Below, piece by piece: positions 6,501 to 14,324 of a stretch of DNA of 16,121 nt (within the stretch, counting starts at the first letter, position 1; each line of letters begins with the position of its first letter). The notes below the pieces were generated by a model. It saw only the letters and a program-made list of their open reading frames with translations, was not told the DNA's origin and searched no databases. Where the stretch lies: the NCBI GenBank assembly GCA_003497135.1, contig DNKR01000035.1, forward strand, positions 1,819 through 17,939, given 5' to 3'. The position numbers and the translations under genes are program-made. Origin of the DNA: Candidatus Uhrbacteria bacterium. GTDB taxonomy: Bacteria > Patescibacteriota > Patescibacteriia > UBA9934 > UBA9568.

Positions 6501-9500
6501 GCCAACTCGGCTTATATTATTGATTCATCGACAGGTGTTGTGTCAGGATCGAATGAGATTTGCGAGGCTGGCGTATCTGAATTTTCAGACGCTCTTTATG
6601 ATATTGGTAATGGCGAGGTTTGGTACGCGTGTTATGGCGGCACTTCGGTCAAACTTGCAAGAATCAGCCCGATTAGCGGAAGCGTTACGCTTGGTCCGAT
6701 TGATACGCTAAGCAACAAGTGCAATCTTAGTTACCTGAATGCTCCACAGTTTAATACCAAAGCGGTTATTGTTTCCGGCTGTGATAATACAGGCGTTTTA
6801 AGAGCGTATGATTATGCAACAGGAACTTTAATTGGAGTAAAAGATGTCGGCGAAACAATAGGAGACATGGTCTATGACTTTGGCAGGCAAGGATCTTGGG
6901 TGTTGCCATCCGACCTAAATTATTTGAGTTTAACAGATCTTGAACAGAGGGACTTGAAGCAATTTACCTTGCCAGAACCTGCACAGGGCGGAAATTATAA
7001 CGAAATACTTTATGATGAACAAACTGATTCATTGTGGGCAAGATCTGATTTTGAGGTAGTCAATATTTCCGCGCAAAATGGCGAGGTTCTTGGAATGGCC
7101 GTATTCCCAAATACAGTCGTTTCCATGTCAGTATTTGAAGACAGAAATTCTCTGGCGGTCTCAACCGATAAAGGCGATGGTGTGTACTTGGTTGATCGTC
7201 AATCATATGAAGTACAAAGCTTGCCTTATTCTACTGGCGGATGCGGATACGGCATTAGCGCTGTTAATGATGAGCTCTGGGTTTTGGGTTGCTCGCCTGC
7301 ATCGGCTTATCGTTTTGTTCCAAACGGAGTTCCTCAAAATAATCTCTACACAACAATGACATCAAGCGCGTCGCAGGTCGGCGGTTCAGGAACCGATGGA
7401 ATTGAATCTTTTGTAATCTCTGGAAATGTTGATTCAGGAAACACATATTATTCAGTTTCGTTTGATGAACGAAATTCATTTAAAGTATTCACATCAGGCG
7501 CTTGGAGAACAATCGCGTCAAACAAAGCATCTGATCATGGCGGGACAGATGGTGTTTGGTACTTGCGCGACAATGCCAATAGCTGGATTGCCTCATTCTC
7601 TAATAATGCAACGACATCGGTTTCAGATGCGGTTTTACAAGGCGCAAACAACCAAATGAGCGGCAGCATGTTATCTGCGGTAACATCAGCACAATGGGAT
7701 TCTGTCGGAGGATTAACAGCCGGTGCAAATGTAAACTTAGCAGTAACGCTTGGAGCGACAAGCGCTACAGATAATCCAAGCGTGTCTAACATTGAAGTTG
7801 ATTTTGTTGAAAGAGAAATCGTCGGTCCTGTTGGGATTCCTGATGTTGCGTATTATACAACCGCGTCCGCTAATAAGGTTATTGATGTAATGACTAATGA
7901 TTATCATCCAAACAATTTGGGTTTTGTTTTGGAGTCGTTTGACGACAGCTCATTGTCTATTGGTACAATAACTCGAGATGAAAACGGAACAATTGGAGAT
8001 TATTCAGATGATAAGATTGTTTATTTCAGCACCACAGGCACGGCAAGCGTAGACGAGTTCTTCACATACACAATCAGAGATTCTGCAGGTGATGCTGTTA
8101 GTGTGCGTGTTGATGTTATTCATGCTGCGAAATCAAGACAAATTGGCGCTGGAAATGATTTTACAATTCGCCACACTGATCCGCCCGGATGGTACTATTT
8201 TGGCACAACAGATTCCGGTGCATACTTAAACTTTAATGTGTACAAAATTGCATCAAGTCAATTAACTGATATTGTCATAAAAGATGTTTCCATTGCGAGC
8301 GACCCTATGATTGAATTCAGTTATGTTTATCTTGGCGAGCCGGCAAAACGGCCTTCTGTTCCGTATGCTGTTGGTGTTAGTTTAGGCCAGAACACTGCCA
8401 CTGGTGTTGTAATTAATAGAATATATACTGCACCTGCCGCAATTTATGGCATGCCTGCAGACTCAAGTTGGAAATACAAGGCAAATACCACTGATTGGGA
8501 AGATGACAATGTAACAGAGTTAGAAGGCGGAATTGTAATGTCATCAACAGAGGTTGATACGCAACATGTTGTCTTTGATGCGAACGGAAACATTGCGGGA
8601 TTTAATTTGCGAAGGAGATCTACCGGATCTTACATGCAAACAGAACCTATAGTTCATTTTGGTCCGATAACATCAGTTAAACACCGCTCCGGTTCGCTTG
8701 TTGGTGGAACAGGTGAAACAACAGAAGCAGCGTTTGATATGGGTAATGTTGGCGGTCAATATTTGACCCCGCTTCGCACAAACACCTGCACTTTGTATGG
8801 TTCAAATAGCACTTATACTATCAAACTATCAATTGAACCTGATGGTCGCGGGTCAAATAAGCTTGGTGCATTCTATGACCCAACAACAGCAGACTGCCAA
8901 TCATTAACCGATAAACAGCATTTGGTCTACATGCTTGGGCAGAATCTTAATAATATAAATAGAATTGGAAATACGGCCGGGTATCTTTATAGAATGACAG
9001 GGCTTAGCGCGAATGACGCAAAGCTTTCTGTGACTGCACCGTTTAGAATTGATCAAGCTCAAAAGTTCTATGTTGAAAAATCAGCAAGCGATTATTATCT
9101 AAAACCTGATTCTTCCAGTCCGCCGGCACTTAATATGGTTCCTGATCAAGGAACAGCATTAGGATCAATTGACTTAGCGTTCAAAAAAGGCGGTTCTCCT
9201 CTTACAAACGCGAATGGTTATATTGATCTGACATTCTCGCCGTCTCTTGTGTTGGATTCCGGAAGTTCCAATGCTTATTTCGCATCAAAATACAGCACAG
9301 ACAACAGTAATAATTATTCTGTTGGTATTGGTAAGCTTTGGGCGAGTTCAGCGTCATTAAATGGCGGAACATCAACAAACACAACATCATTAAAGCGCGA
9401 ACCGACCGATCCGTCTCGCGTACAGATTTTGAATGTCTCAAATGATGCTAAAGCAGGATTCATTCAAGGCGGAGTTGATCTTGACCCATCCGCCAATCCG

Positions 9501-11360
9501 GCTAATGATTTGATTATTTCAAAAGCAAATGCCGGTTACAGTGAGTTTGCAATTGCTCAGCTTCCGCCAGTTCCGCCGGAAATGTGGGTGTATAGAACAG
9601 AGTCAACAAACTCAGTTACGCCGAATATATATACTGTGCTTGATGGGGATTCAGCCGACACTGTTACAATAGTTCGTCCGGGCATAGATCAGTTTAACCA
9701 CACTCTTGGCAGTTCATATATAACAAACGCGAAACTTCTAAACCCTATTGCTTCAACAATGAATATTGTAGCAAGCGCTGTTAGCGGAATAGAAACAAAG
9801 GCTGCTAACTGGCTTATTGGAGGCGGTTCGGATCTTAAAGTTGACTTTGTAAACAATACAAATTCAGAAGTATATTCAAGGGTTATCAAAGACGATGTTT
9901 TTGACAATGACATAGAAGGCGCTTGCAGGCAGGTTGAGGCGCTAAAAGTGGTAAACGACGGAACTCTGACAAATAAAGTAAAAATAGATGTTGAAATTCC
10001 GGGTGATGCAACAGGTAAAACATACAAGCTGTATAAATCAGAAAACAGCGGATCAAAAACACTTGTCGGATCAGAATCAGTATCAGGAGGGAAGGCGGTA
10101 TTCGCCGATGTTTCAAAATCACTTACCGGAGCGGTAAATGATGTAACTGATTTGTTTGTTTGTACCGACTCAACAGCTCCTCGCGCAACAGACGAATCGT
10201 TTGCTGTATTAAAAAACAGTGTTACGCAAATTCAGGTTCTTACAAATGATTCAAGTCCTGCTGGAGGAACTTTGACTGTAGCATCTGTTTCTGAAGGTCC
10301 TTATAATGGAACTGCGGCTATTGTTGGTGATGTTGTGGAATATAGACCAAATCCAGGGTTTGGAGGCGTTGATTATTTCCGATATGTTGTTTCCGGAGCT
10401 GGCGGAACAGACGAAGGTACTGTAACAATGTCTGTTGCAAAACTCTGCAATGAAAATCCAGGAAATTACGACGGATGCAATCAAGCTCTTGGCGGTCTTG
10501 TTACTCACAATATCGCTGGAACAACAGGCGGACAGCAGGTTAGAGCAGGTGCTAGAGTTGTTGCTTATAACAGATTATCCGAATGTTACACAAGCAATCA
10601 AAATAATCCAGTTAGTGTAATTCTTCAATGTCCGTTTGTTAATGATGTTTTGACTGGTGAAGACGGAACATTCACTCTGCCATTGCCAGTAGGCAAGTAC
10701 ATGGTCTATGTTGTTGACGCGGATCCGGTATTTTCTTCGAATGGTTACCCTAGGCACGCTGTAGATATTGCGCCCGGCGAGCTTGGACAAGCAAGGTTTG
10801 CTTACTTGCAGACTACAGATAACAAAAAATTGCCAACCAAGACAACAAAGTTCACAGGATCAGCATTGTTTGTTCTTGAACCGCAATATGTTGAATTTTC
10901 AGAAACAACTTTTGTTCCATTCATGTTTGAGGCGGTTGATTCAGAATGGTCCGGAGATGTTTGTCTTGAGGTTCCGCAAGGCTACGAGCCTGTTGATGGA
11001 AACAATTGTCAGCAATTTATTGCGGCAGGTGAATCATCAGTAATTGAATTTAAGATTATTGAAACAGGATCAAAACCAGGAACAATTAAAACAAAATTCA
11101 AAGTTAAGCATAATGGCAAGGAACAGAAAGCCGACAGCAGTATAAGAGCAAAAACAACTCCGGAATACGCAAAAAAGAAAGGCGTTAAGATTGATGAAAA
11201 CGGATTTGTTAAAGAGGGGGGAAGTGCCGCATCGATTAGTGCTGCTGGAGCAGCTGCGGGATTGTTCACGCTTTTGTTTGCGCGCAGACCGTTGCTGATG
11301 GTAGTTGGTAGTATTAAAAAAATAAGTGCGAACGATAAAAAAAATCAGACAATGGATTAG
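3546..11360 (+). CDS. Giant multidomain anchored surface protein (beta-propellers, Ig-like, prealbumin-like)
   Basis: This 2604-residue protein was read domain by domain. Residues 1-39 are a basic cytoplasmic tail with a CFFC pair (29-32), and about 41-62 is a membrane segment. About 150-480 is a propeller-like repeat region. About 509-721 and 733-820 are two RTG...WxxW...tP modules (R516/W678 and R764), the first split by a jelly-roll-like insert ending near IDWVSV. About 965-1260 is a second propeller. About 1285-1428 is a 'SFDERNSFKVF...SAQWD' module, and 1429-1525 and 2214-2298 are cadherin/tandem-95-like Ig domains ('VMTNDYHP', 'VLTNDSSP'). Residues 1526-2213 are unassigned. About 2314-2422 is a prealbumin/carboxypeptidase-regulatory-like fold ('GEDGTFTLPLPVGKY'), and about 2563-2590 a hydrophobic tail with RRP. 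No catalytic site was seen. The likely role is adhesion or cell-cell contact (inference). No SD precedes the start; the next in-frame ATG (M40) would remove the whole basic tail. Confidence 0.9.
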   Translation: MPNGKIGARKGAAKARSHSQKASGFSKACFFCKESIKLRMTIGAIVFILLIAGVVQLLILGVGPGLTSSVTSIVQTTTEDFATGIAGSGIDLISEPGSIQLGKQKLAYVSKSLFEKGITWNPLAHTDIADVSETQVIAGKTYVMDEKNGSLLANGTYNSIWYDQNTDYLYAGNSNGLYVVATQGTADPLDDSLVNLYDASNAGLELSAYSFVDCITTDPSSRYVFVCNGGKLKVIDSITNLVSMTYSATSTPSVTGGIFKAYVDSSSGLLYAISSDGVFAIDMNGEPGTNDVLLATYSNSSIINVQYPRNVAVDSINSLLYVEGLGIYVIDLGADGVPGGTDDVLAHNYGANDFQMALTENGLASTDGLSLKIYDFNNTPANFEDDTVKEYNANSTPKLDSWVNSIAYSNNQNLVYVSTNDGVNVYNPSSDSFVGRYTGASVPHIANGGQYKMVIDEQSNILYSTNYISGISVLSIDVFNKQMEYRSQPEKFTYFPDALSVLSTLNAGDNISLFARTGSEEVYYFNDFNDSVGSAGGIIGGGRWESDTVPGEDGILVLTNPNSSIVDAVMNTQKDWELFPSGSIIKVRARLTTASDNVLVTLFHNDTIEEGISIANPDGWFVLTLQISNLWTPNGIDSGTGNFKVGLETNWPDEDYNPSDKLEIDWVSVTMPDSSTAWGEWAPLGSNGEIVFDSQPLLQYKVLIENADISDTPSINSAVFTKSSFSTDGVFTSSVIDANEPVDWQNLVATTVEPVGTKINFYTRTGNVAIPDDSWSQWKSAENGLRSPDGRYIQWKSELITEDALATPLIEDVTVKYYTPSTEVGGVQIIDFANNSDYILEDARVTSSPPAMKFESKGAGNGVLLDSTDNPVNLSASKIAPGCSIRIGSSDFVISTVYNSITNQLEPGYAWISVTKEGLMPDEVDAAVPDGISNVSYIHCTETNGEIQLGSANYAVEEIKLEGALVNSQEQTIKDPISGNIVAFYANSAYIIDSSTGVVSGSNEICEAGVSEFSDALYDIGNGEVWYACYGGTSVKLARISPISGSVTLGPIDTLSNKCNLSYLNAPQFNTKAVIVSGCDNTGVLRAYDYATGTLIGVKDVGETIGDMVYDFGRQGSWVLPSDLNYLSLTDLEQRDLKQFTLPEPAQGGNYNEILYDEQTDSLWARSDFEVVNISAQNGEVLGMAVFPNTVVSMSVFEDRNSLAVSTDKGDGVYLVDRQSYEVQSLPYSTGGCGYGISAVNDELWVLGCSPASAYRFVPNGVPQNNLYTTMTSSASQVGGSGTDGIESFVISGNVDSGNTYYSVSFDERNSFKVFTSGAWRTIASNKASDHGGTDGVWYLRDNANSWIASFSNNATTSVSDAVLQGANNQMSGSMLSAVTSAQWDSVGGLTAGANVNLAVTLGATSATDNPSVSNIEVDFVEREIVGPVGIPDVAYYTTASANKVIDVMTNDYHPNNLGFVLESFDDSSLSIGTITRDENGTIGDYSDDKIVYFSTTGTASVDEFFTYTIRDSAGDAVSVRVDVIHAAKSRQIGAGNDFTIRHTDPPGWYYFGTTDSGAYLNFNVYKIASSQLTDIVIKDVSIASDPMIEFSYVYLGEPAKRPSVPYAVGVSLGQNTATGVVINRIYTAPAAIYGMPADSSWKYKANTTDWEDDNVTELEGGIVMSSTEVDTQHVVFDANGNIAGFNLRRRSTGSYMQTEPIVHFGPITSVKHRSGSLVGGTGETTEAAFDMGNVGGQYLTPLRTNTCTLYGSNSTYTIKLSIEPDGRGSNKLGAFYDPTTADCQSLTDKQHLVYMLGQNLNNINRIGNTAGYLYRMTGLSANDAKLSVTAPFRIDQAQKFYVEKSASDYYLKPDSSSPPALNMVPDQGTALGSIDLAFKKGGSPLTNANGYIDLTFSPSLVLDSGSSNAYFASKYSTDNSNNYSVGIGKLWASSASLNGGTSTNTTSLKREPTDPSRVQILNVSNDAKAGFIQGGVDLDPSANPANDLIISKANAGYSEFAIAQLPPVPPEMWVYRTESTNSVTPNIYTVLDGDSADTVTIVRPGIDQFNHTLGSSYITNAKLLNPIASTMNIVASAVSGIETKAANWLIGGGSDLKVDFVNNTNSEVYSRVIKDDVFDNDIEGACRQVEALKVVNDGTLTNKVKIDVEIPGDATGKTYKLYKSENSGSKTLVGSESVSGGKAVFADVSKSLTGAVNDVTDLFVCTDSTAPRATDESFAVLKNSVTQIQVLTNDSSPAGGTLTVASVSEGPYNGTAAIVGDVVEYRPNPGFGGVDYFRYVVSGAGGTDEGTVTMSVAKLCNENPGNYDGCNQALGGLVTHNIAGTTGGQQVRAGARVVAYNRLSECYTSNQNNPVSVILQCPFVNDVLTGEDGTFTLPLPVGKYMVYVVDADPVFSSNGYPRHAVDIAPGELGQARFAYLQTTDNKKLPTKTTKFTGSALFVLEPQYVEFSETTFVPFMFEAVDSEWSGDVCLEVPQGYEPVDGNNCQQFIAAGESSVIEFKIIETGSKPGTIKTKFKVKHNGKEQKADSSIRAKTTPEYAKKKGVKIDENGFVKEGGSAASISAAGAAAGLFTLLFARRPLLMVVGSIKKISANDKKNQTMD

Positions 11361-11383
11361 AGTGTGAGAACATAGGCATGGCG

Positions 11384-11462
11384 TATGAATCAAAGCACGG
11401 GGAGTTCCGCCGAAGGACGGATCCGCCTATGGCGGAAAAACCCCGTGCTTTTGCTATTCGTA
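11384..11462. repeat. Large nested inverted repeat after the giant gene; probable terminator
   Basis: AAAGCACGGGG (11392-11402) and CCCCGTGCTTT (11441-11451) are perfect 11-bp arms, with A bases before and TTTT at the end, as in a bidirectional intrinsic terminator. After small bulges, TATGAAT (11384-11390) and ATTCGTA (11456-11462) extend the pairing by 7 bp (one G-U). Inside the loop, GGCGGA (11431-11436) can pair with TCCGCC at 11422-11427 or, as GGCGGAA, with TTCCGCC at 11405-11411. These two inner folds exclude each other. Confidence 0.7.
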
Positions 11463-11476
11463 TACCTGACTATATG

Positions 11477-11505
11477 TTGACAAAAACCAATAAATATGAT
11501 ATTTT
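11477..11505 (+). promoter_or_regulatory. Sigma-70-type promoter of islet 3
   Basis: Consensus TTGACA (11477-11482), a 17-bp spacer and TATTTT (11500-11505) with TG one base upstream (11497-11498). The start would be near 11512, giving a leader of about 38 nt that contains the SD GAAGGAGAG (11537-11545). Confidence 0.7.
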
Positions 11506-11550
11506 AGCGAACATCAATGCCGTTAACTCGGCAAAAGAAGGAGAGAGTTC

Positions 11551-12126
11551 ATGAAGATTCTGTTTGTCCTGTTCGTCCTTGCGCTGTTCGGTTGCGAACA
11601 GACGCAGGAGGCGGAGCTGGCCTCTATCAGCATCACTGCGCCAATCTACGGCGTCGATGCCGCTGTCGTGAACAGTCGCGGGGAAGCCGCTGGCGAATGT
11701 ACGGCACCATGCGAAGTCGAGGTTGAGGAAGGCGAATACACCATTGCGGGTGCGCGCCTGAATTCAATCTTCGTCTCGCAGACACTACAGGTCTATGCCG
11801 GGCAAAGCAAGGGTATCGCGCTCGCAGGCGGACTTGCGCCAAACGGCAACTACCATATGTTCGATGCTCCGTGCGAGCAAGCCGGCGACTTGCTGGATCT
11901 GCTGGTGTTGGAGATACTGACCGATGTTGACGAAGACGACGAACAAGTCGTCATGACATCAGCTTACTTTTTCCACGCTGTTGTGACTGGTGCGGACTAT
12001 GTGGACACCCAGTACTACAGAGGAACCATCACAGAGGATGGCGAGACAATCCCAGAGATCTACACCCTGTCAACCAACCCAGCATGGGGCGATGTGAGGG
12101 AGGCGTGGTTCTGTTTGGACATCTGA
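11551..12126 (+). CDS. Lipoprotein with PEGA-like domain (islet 3)
   Basis: This 191-residue protein starts with a short signal peptide ending in the lipobox LFGC (12-15), so C15 is the probable lipidated residue. Residues about 24-95 look like a PEGA-type surface domain: strand SISITAP, a Cys-containing turn (C50, C54), the 'VEVEEGEYTIAG' strand-turn-strand and a final strand before 'GIALAGG'. The C-terminal half is acidic (LTDVDEDDEQ) and unassigned; C108 and C188 may form a disulfide. The start is fixed by the strong SD at 11537-11545 and by the signal peptide. It is a single-gene unit with its own promoter and a terminator at 12169-12202. Codon use is G+C-rich, unlike the giant gene upstream and the helicase downstream. 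It is probably an envelope-bound lipoprotein; the partner is unknown. Confidence 0.85.
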   Translation: MKILFVLFVLALFGCEQTQEAELASISITAPIYGVDAAVVNSRGEAAGECTAPCEVEVEEGEYTIAGARLNSIFVSQTLQVYAGQSKGIALAGGLAPNGNYHMFDAPCEQAGDLLDLLVLEILTDVDEDDEQVVMTSAYFFHAVVTGADYVDTQYYRGTITEDGETIPEIYTLSTNPAWGDVREAWFCLDI

Positions 12127-12150
12127 AAGAAACGCTTCGAGAACTTAAGA

Positions 12151-12157
12151 AAGGAGG
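12151..12157 (+). other. Orphan Shine-Dalgarno sequence with no gene behind it
   Basis: AAGGAGG is as strong an SD as any in the window. It lies 24 nt past the lipoprotein stop, and the next bases hold no ATG, GTG or TTG before the terminator stem begins at 12169. It may mark a deleted second gene of islet 3; the other two islets have two genes each. Confidence 0.5.
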
Positions 12158-12168
12158 AATACGCAACG

Positions 12169-12202
12169 GGCCGGCTTTTCACAGAGTCGGCCTTTGCTTT
12201 TT
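12169..12202 (+). terminator. Intrinsic terminator of islet 3
   Basis: GGCCGGCT (12169-12176) pairs with AGTCGGCC (12185-12192) over 8 bp with one G-U, with an 8-nt loop. The T-rich tail TTTGCTTTTT (12193-12202) follows directly. It separates the lipoprotein unit from the helicase promoter. Confidence 0.8.
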
Positions 12203-12228
12203 ACTAAAAACCCGCACAATATTAAGGG

Positions 12229-12257
12229 TTGAATAAGTGCGGTGTTTCGTGTACAAT
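12229..12257 (+). promoter_or_regulatory. Promoter of the UvrD-type helicase, leaderless geometry
   Basis: TTGAAT (12229-12234), a 17-bp spacer and TACAAT (12252-12257). The ATG at 12267 is 9 nt from the -10 box, exactly as at the ABC exporter. A 6-bp inverted repeat, CCGCAC (12212-12217) and GTGCGG (12237-12242), flanks the -35 box and could be an operator. Confidence 0.65.
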
Positions 12258-12266
12258 TTTGCTGTT

Positions 12267-14318
12267 ATGGGACAAGCAAATAAGTCAGGATATTCGTATC
12301 CTGATATTGATTTTAAGTCAGAATTGAATGATTCCCAGTACGCGGTCGTGCACAGCGCGGACGGCCCGTGTTTGGTTTTGGCAGGAGCCGGTTCTGGCAA
12401 AACGCGAACAATAACTTATCGCGTCGCGTACCTGCTTTCACAGGGCGTGAGGCCTGAAAATATATTGCTTTTGACTTTTACAAACAAAGCATCGCGAGAA
12501 ATGCTGGACAGAGTGGAAAAAAAGCTCGGATCAAAACCAGCAGGCCTTTGGGGCGGGACCTTTCACTCTACAGGCAACAGAATTCTGCGATCACGCGCAG
12601 AATTGCTCGGATACCAAAAGAACTTTACGATTCTTGATGCTGATGATTCAAAGGATCTTATTAAATCAGCAATAAGAAGTTTGGGAATAGACAATACTTT
12701 AAGAAAATTCCCGTCTCCGGCCGTTGTTTCAGGTGTTCTGTCATACGCAAAAAATTCTTGCGAACCAATATCAGAAGTTATTTTGCGCAATTATTCGCAT
12801 TTAGAAGATTTTACAGACGACATTATTTCAATTTCAAAAGCATATGAAAGCAAGAAACGCTCGGCCAATGCAATGGATTTTGACGATCTGCTGACAAACT
12901 GGCTTGAACTTCTTTTGAATCACGAGCAGGTGCGCAAAAATCTTGCCTCGCAATTCAAATATATTCTTGTTGATGAGTACCAAGACACAAACACTGTTCA
13001 GGCCGAAATAGTGCGCTTGCTCGCCAGCGAGCACAATAATTTGCTTGTAGTCGGCGATGACGCTCAAAGCATTTATTCGTTCAGAGCTGCAAATGTAAAA
13101 AATATTCTGAATTTTCCAAAATTGTTCACCAATTCAAAAGTTTTTAAATTGGAAACAAATTACCGTTCTACTCCGCAAATTTTGAATCTGGCAAACGCTA
13201 TTCTTGAATCAAACACAGAGCAGTTTAAAAAAACTCTTGTTCCTGTTATTGCAAAAGGCGAAATGCCAAAGGCGGTTCCGGCGCAAAATTCCAGAAACGA
13301 AGCGGAATTTATTGCGCGATATTTTGAGGCAATGCAAAGCGCAGGCGAGGGTCTTGGTTCTACTGCTGTGCTTTTTCGAGCAACGCATCACTCGCAAATG
13401 CTTGAAATGGAGCTTATCAGGCGCGGAATTGACTATGAATACAGAGGCGGTCTTAGATTTTTTGAACGCGCGCACATCAAAGATATTTTAAGTTATTTGC
13501 GCCTTGTTGCAAATATGAAGGACGAGGTCTCTTGGCTGCGCGCGCTTGGGCACCAAAAGGGAATAGGGCCGGCAAGCGCGGAAGCGGTATTTAAATTCGG
13601 CACAGAGCGCGGGTCATGGAAAAATTTGTTTGACAGCGCAATGGAAATTCCGGCACGGGCAAAAGGCGGGTTTGAGTCGTTTGTGGCAATTATGAAGCCG
13701 CTTGTTCTAAGCGAAGGAGATGTTTCGTCAATGATAAGCATGATTGTCTCGTCGGGCTACAAGAATTATATTGAGTCGGAATTTCAAAATCCTGACGAGC
13801 GGCTTATGGATATTGATCAATTCGCGCTGTTTGCAAAAAAATACGAAAAAGATATTGAAAAATTCGTAGAAGATGTTTCGCTTCTTGATTCTTACGGCGC
13901 GGCGCAAGAACAGCGCGGTGAAAGTACGGACAAAACCGTTCTTTCCACCATTCATCAAGCAAAAGGGCTTGAATGGGACACTGTTTTTATTTTGAACATG
14001 GTAGAAGGCGGATTTCCGAACAGCAAGGCCGTTTTGCAAAAAGGCGGGCTTGAAGAAGAACGCAGATTGTTTTATGTTGCTGTTACGCGCGCTCGCAAAA
14101 AAGTCATAATAAGCTATCCGGTTGCTTCTGATTACGATTCGTATGATGTTAATCAGCCGTCAATGTTTCTTAGAGAGATTCCAAAAAGCGCTATTGATCA
14201 TGAGCTCGGCGGATCATTTGATTCTGAAGAAGAAACAATTTTTCAAAACAGCATTGGCGAGCGCGGAAAATCAAAAAATGCTCCTATGCAATTTTTGCGC
14301 GACATTGATGAGTTATAA
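12267..14318 (+). CDS. UvrD/PcrA/Rep-type superfamily 1 DNA helicase
   Basis: This 683-residue 3'-5' helicase of DNA repair and replication restart has all superfamily 1A motifs in order: Q motif LNDSQ, Walker A GAGSGKT (40-46), motif II VDEYQD (235-240), motif III VVGDDAQSIYSFR (from 261), motif IV ETNYRS, motif V HQAKGLEW (from 563), and motif VI VAVTRAR (604-610). ATP drives translocation on single-stranded DNA. The usual Tudor-like C-terminal tail is not evident, and the protein is slightly shorter than typical PcrA/UvrD. An in-frame GTG at 12237 would add 10 residues, but it lies between the -35 and -10 boxes, so I chose the ATG at 12267. No SD is present. The malic enzyme gene follows 6 nt after the stop, so readthrough transcription is likely. 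I cannot separate uvrD from pcrA or rep by eye. Confidence 0.93.
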   Translation: MGQANKSGYSYPDIDFKSELNDSQYAVVHSADGPCLVLAGAGSGKTRTITYRVAYLLSQGVRPENILLLTFTNKASREMLDRVEKKLGSKPAGLWGGTFHSTGNRILRSRAELLGYQKNFTILDADDSKDLIKSAIRSLGIDNTLRKFPSPAVVSGVLSYAKNSCEPISEVILRNYSHLEDFTDDIISISKAYESKKRSANAMDFDDLLTNWLELLLNHEQVRKNLASQFKYILVDEYQDTNTVQAEIVRLLASEHNNLLVVGDDAQSIYSFRAANVKNILNFPKLFTNSKVFKLETNYRSTPQILNLANAILESNTEQFKKTLVPVIAKGEMPKAVPAQNSRNEAEFIARYFEAMQSAGEGLGSTAVLFRATHHSQMLEMELIRRGIDYEYRGGLRFFERAHIKDILSYLRLVANMKDEVSWLRALGHQKGIGPASAEAVFKFGTERGSWKNLFDSAMEIPARAKGGFESFVAIMKPLVLSEGDVSSMISMIVSSGYKNYIESEFQNPDERLMDIDQFALFAKKYEKDIEKFVEDVSLLDSYGAAQEQRGESTDKTVLSTIHQAKGLEWDTVFILNMVEGGFPNSKAVLQKGGLEEERRLFYVAVTRARKKVIISYPVASDYDSYDVNQPSMFLREIPKSAIDHELGGSFDSEEETIFQNSIGERGKSKNAPMQFLRDIDEL

Positions 14319-14324
14319 AATTAT

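Noticed and set aside
12237..12266. GTG start extending the helicase by 10 residues
   Set aside because: The GTG lies between the -35 and -10 boxes, and the helicase family begins at about the later ATG; the extra residues look like read-through of promoter DNA.
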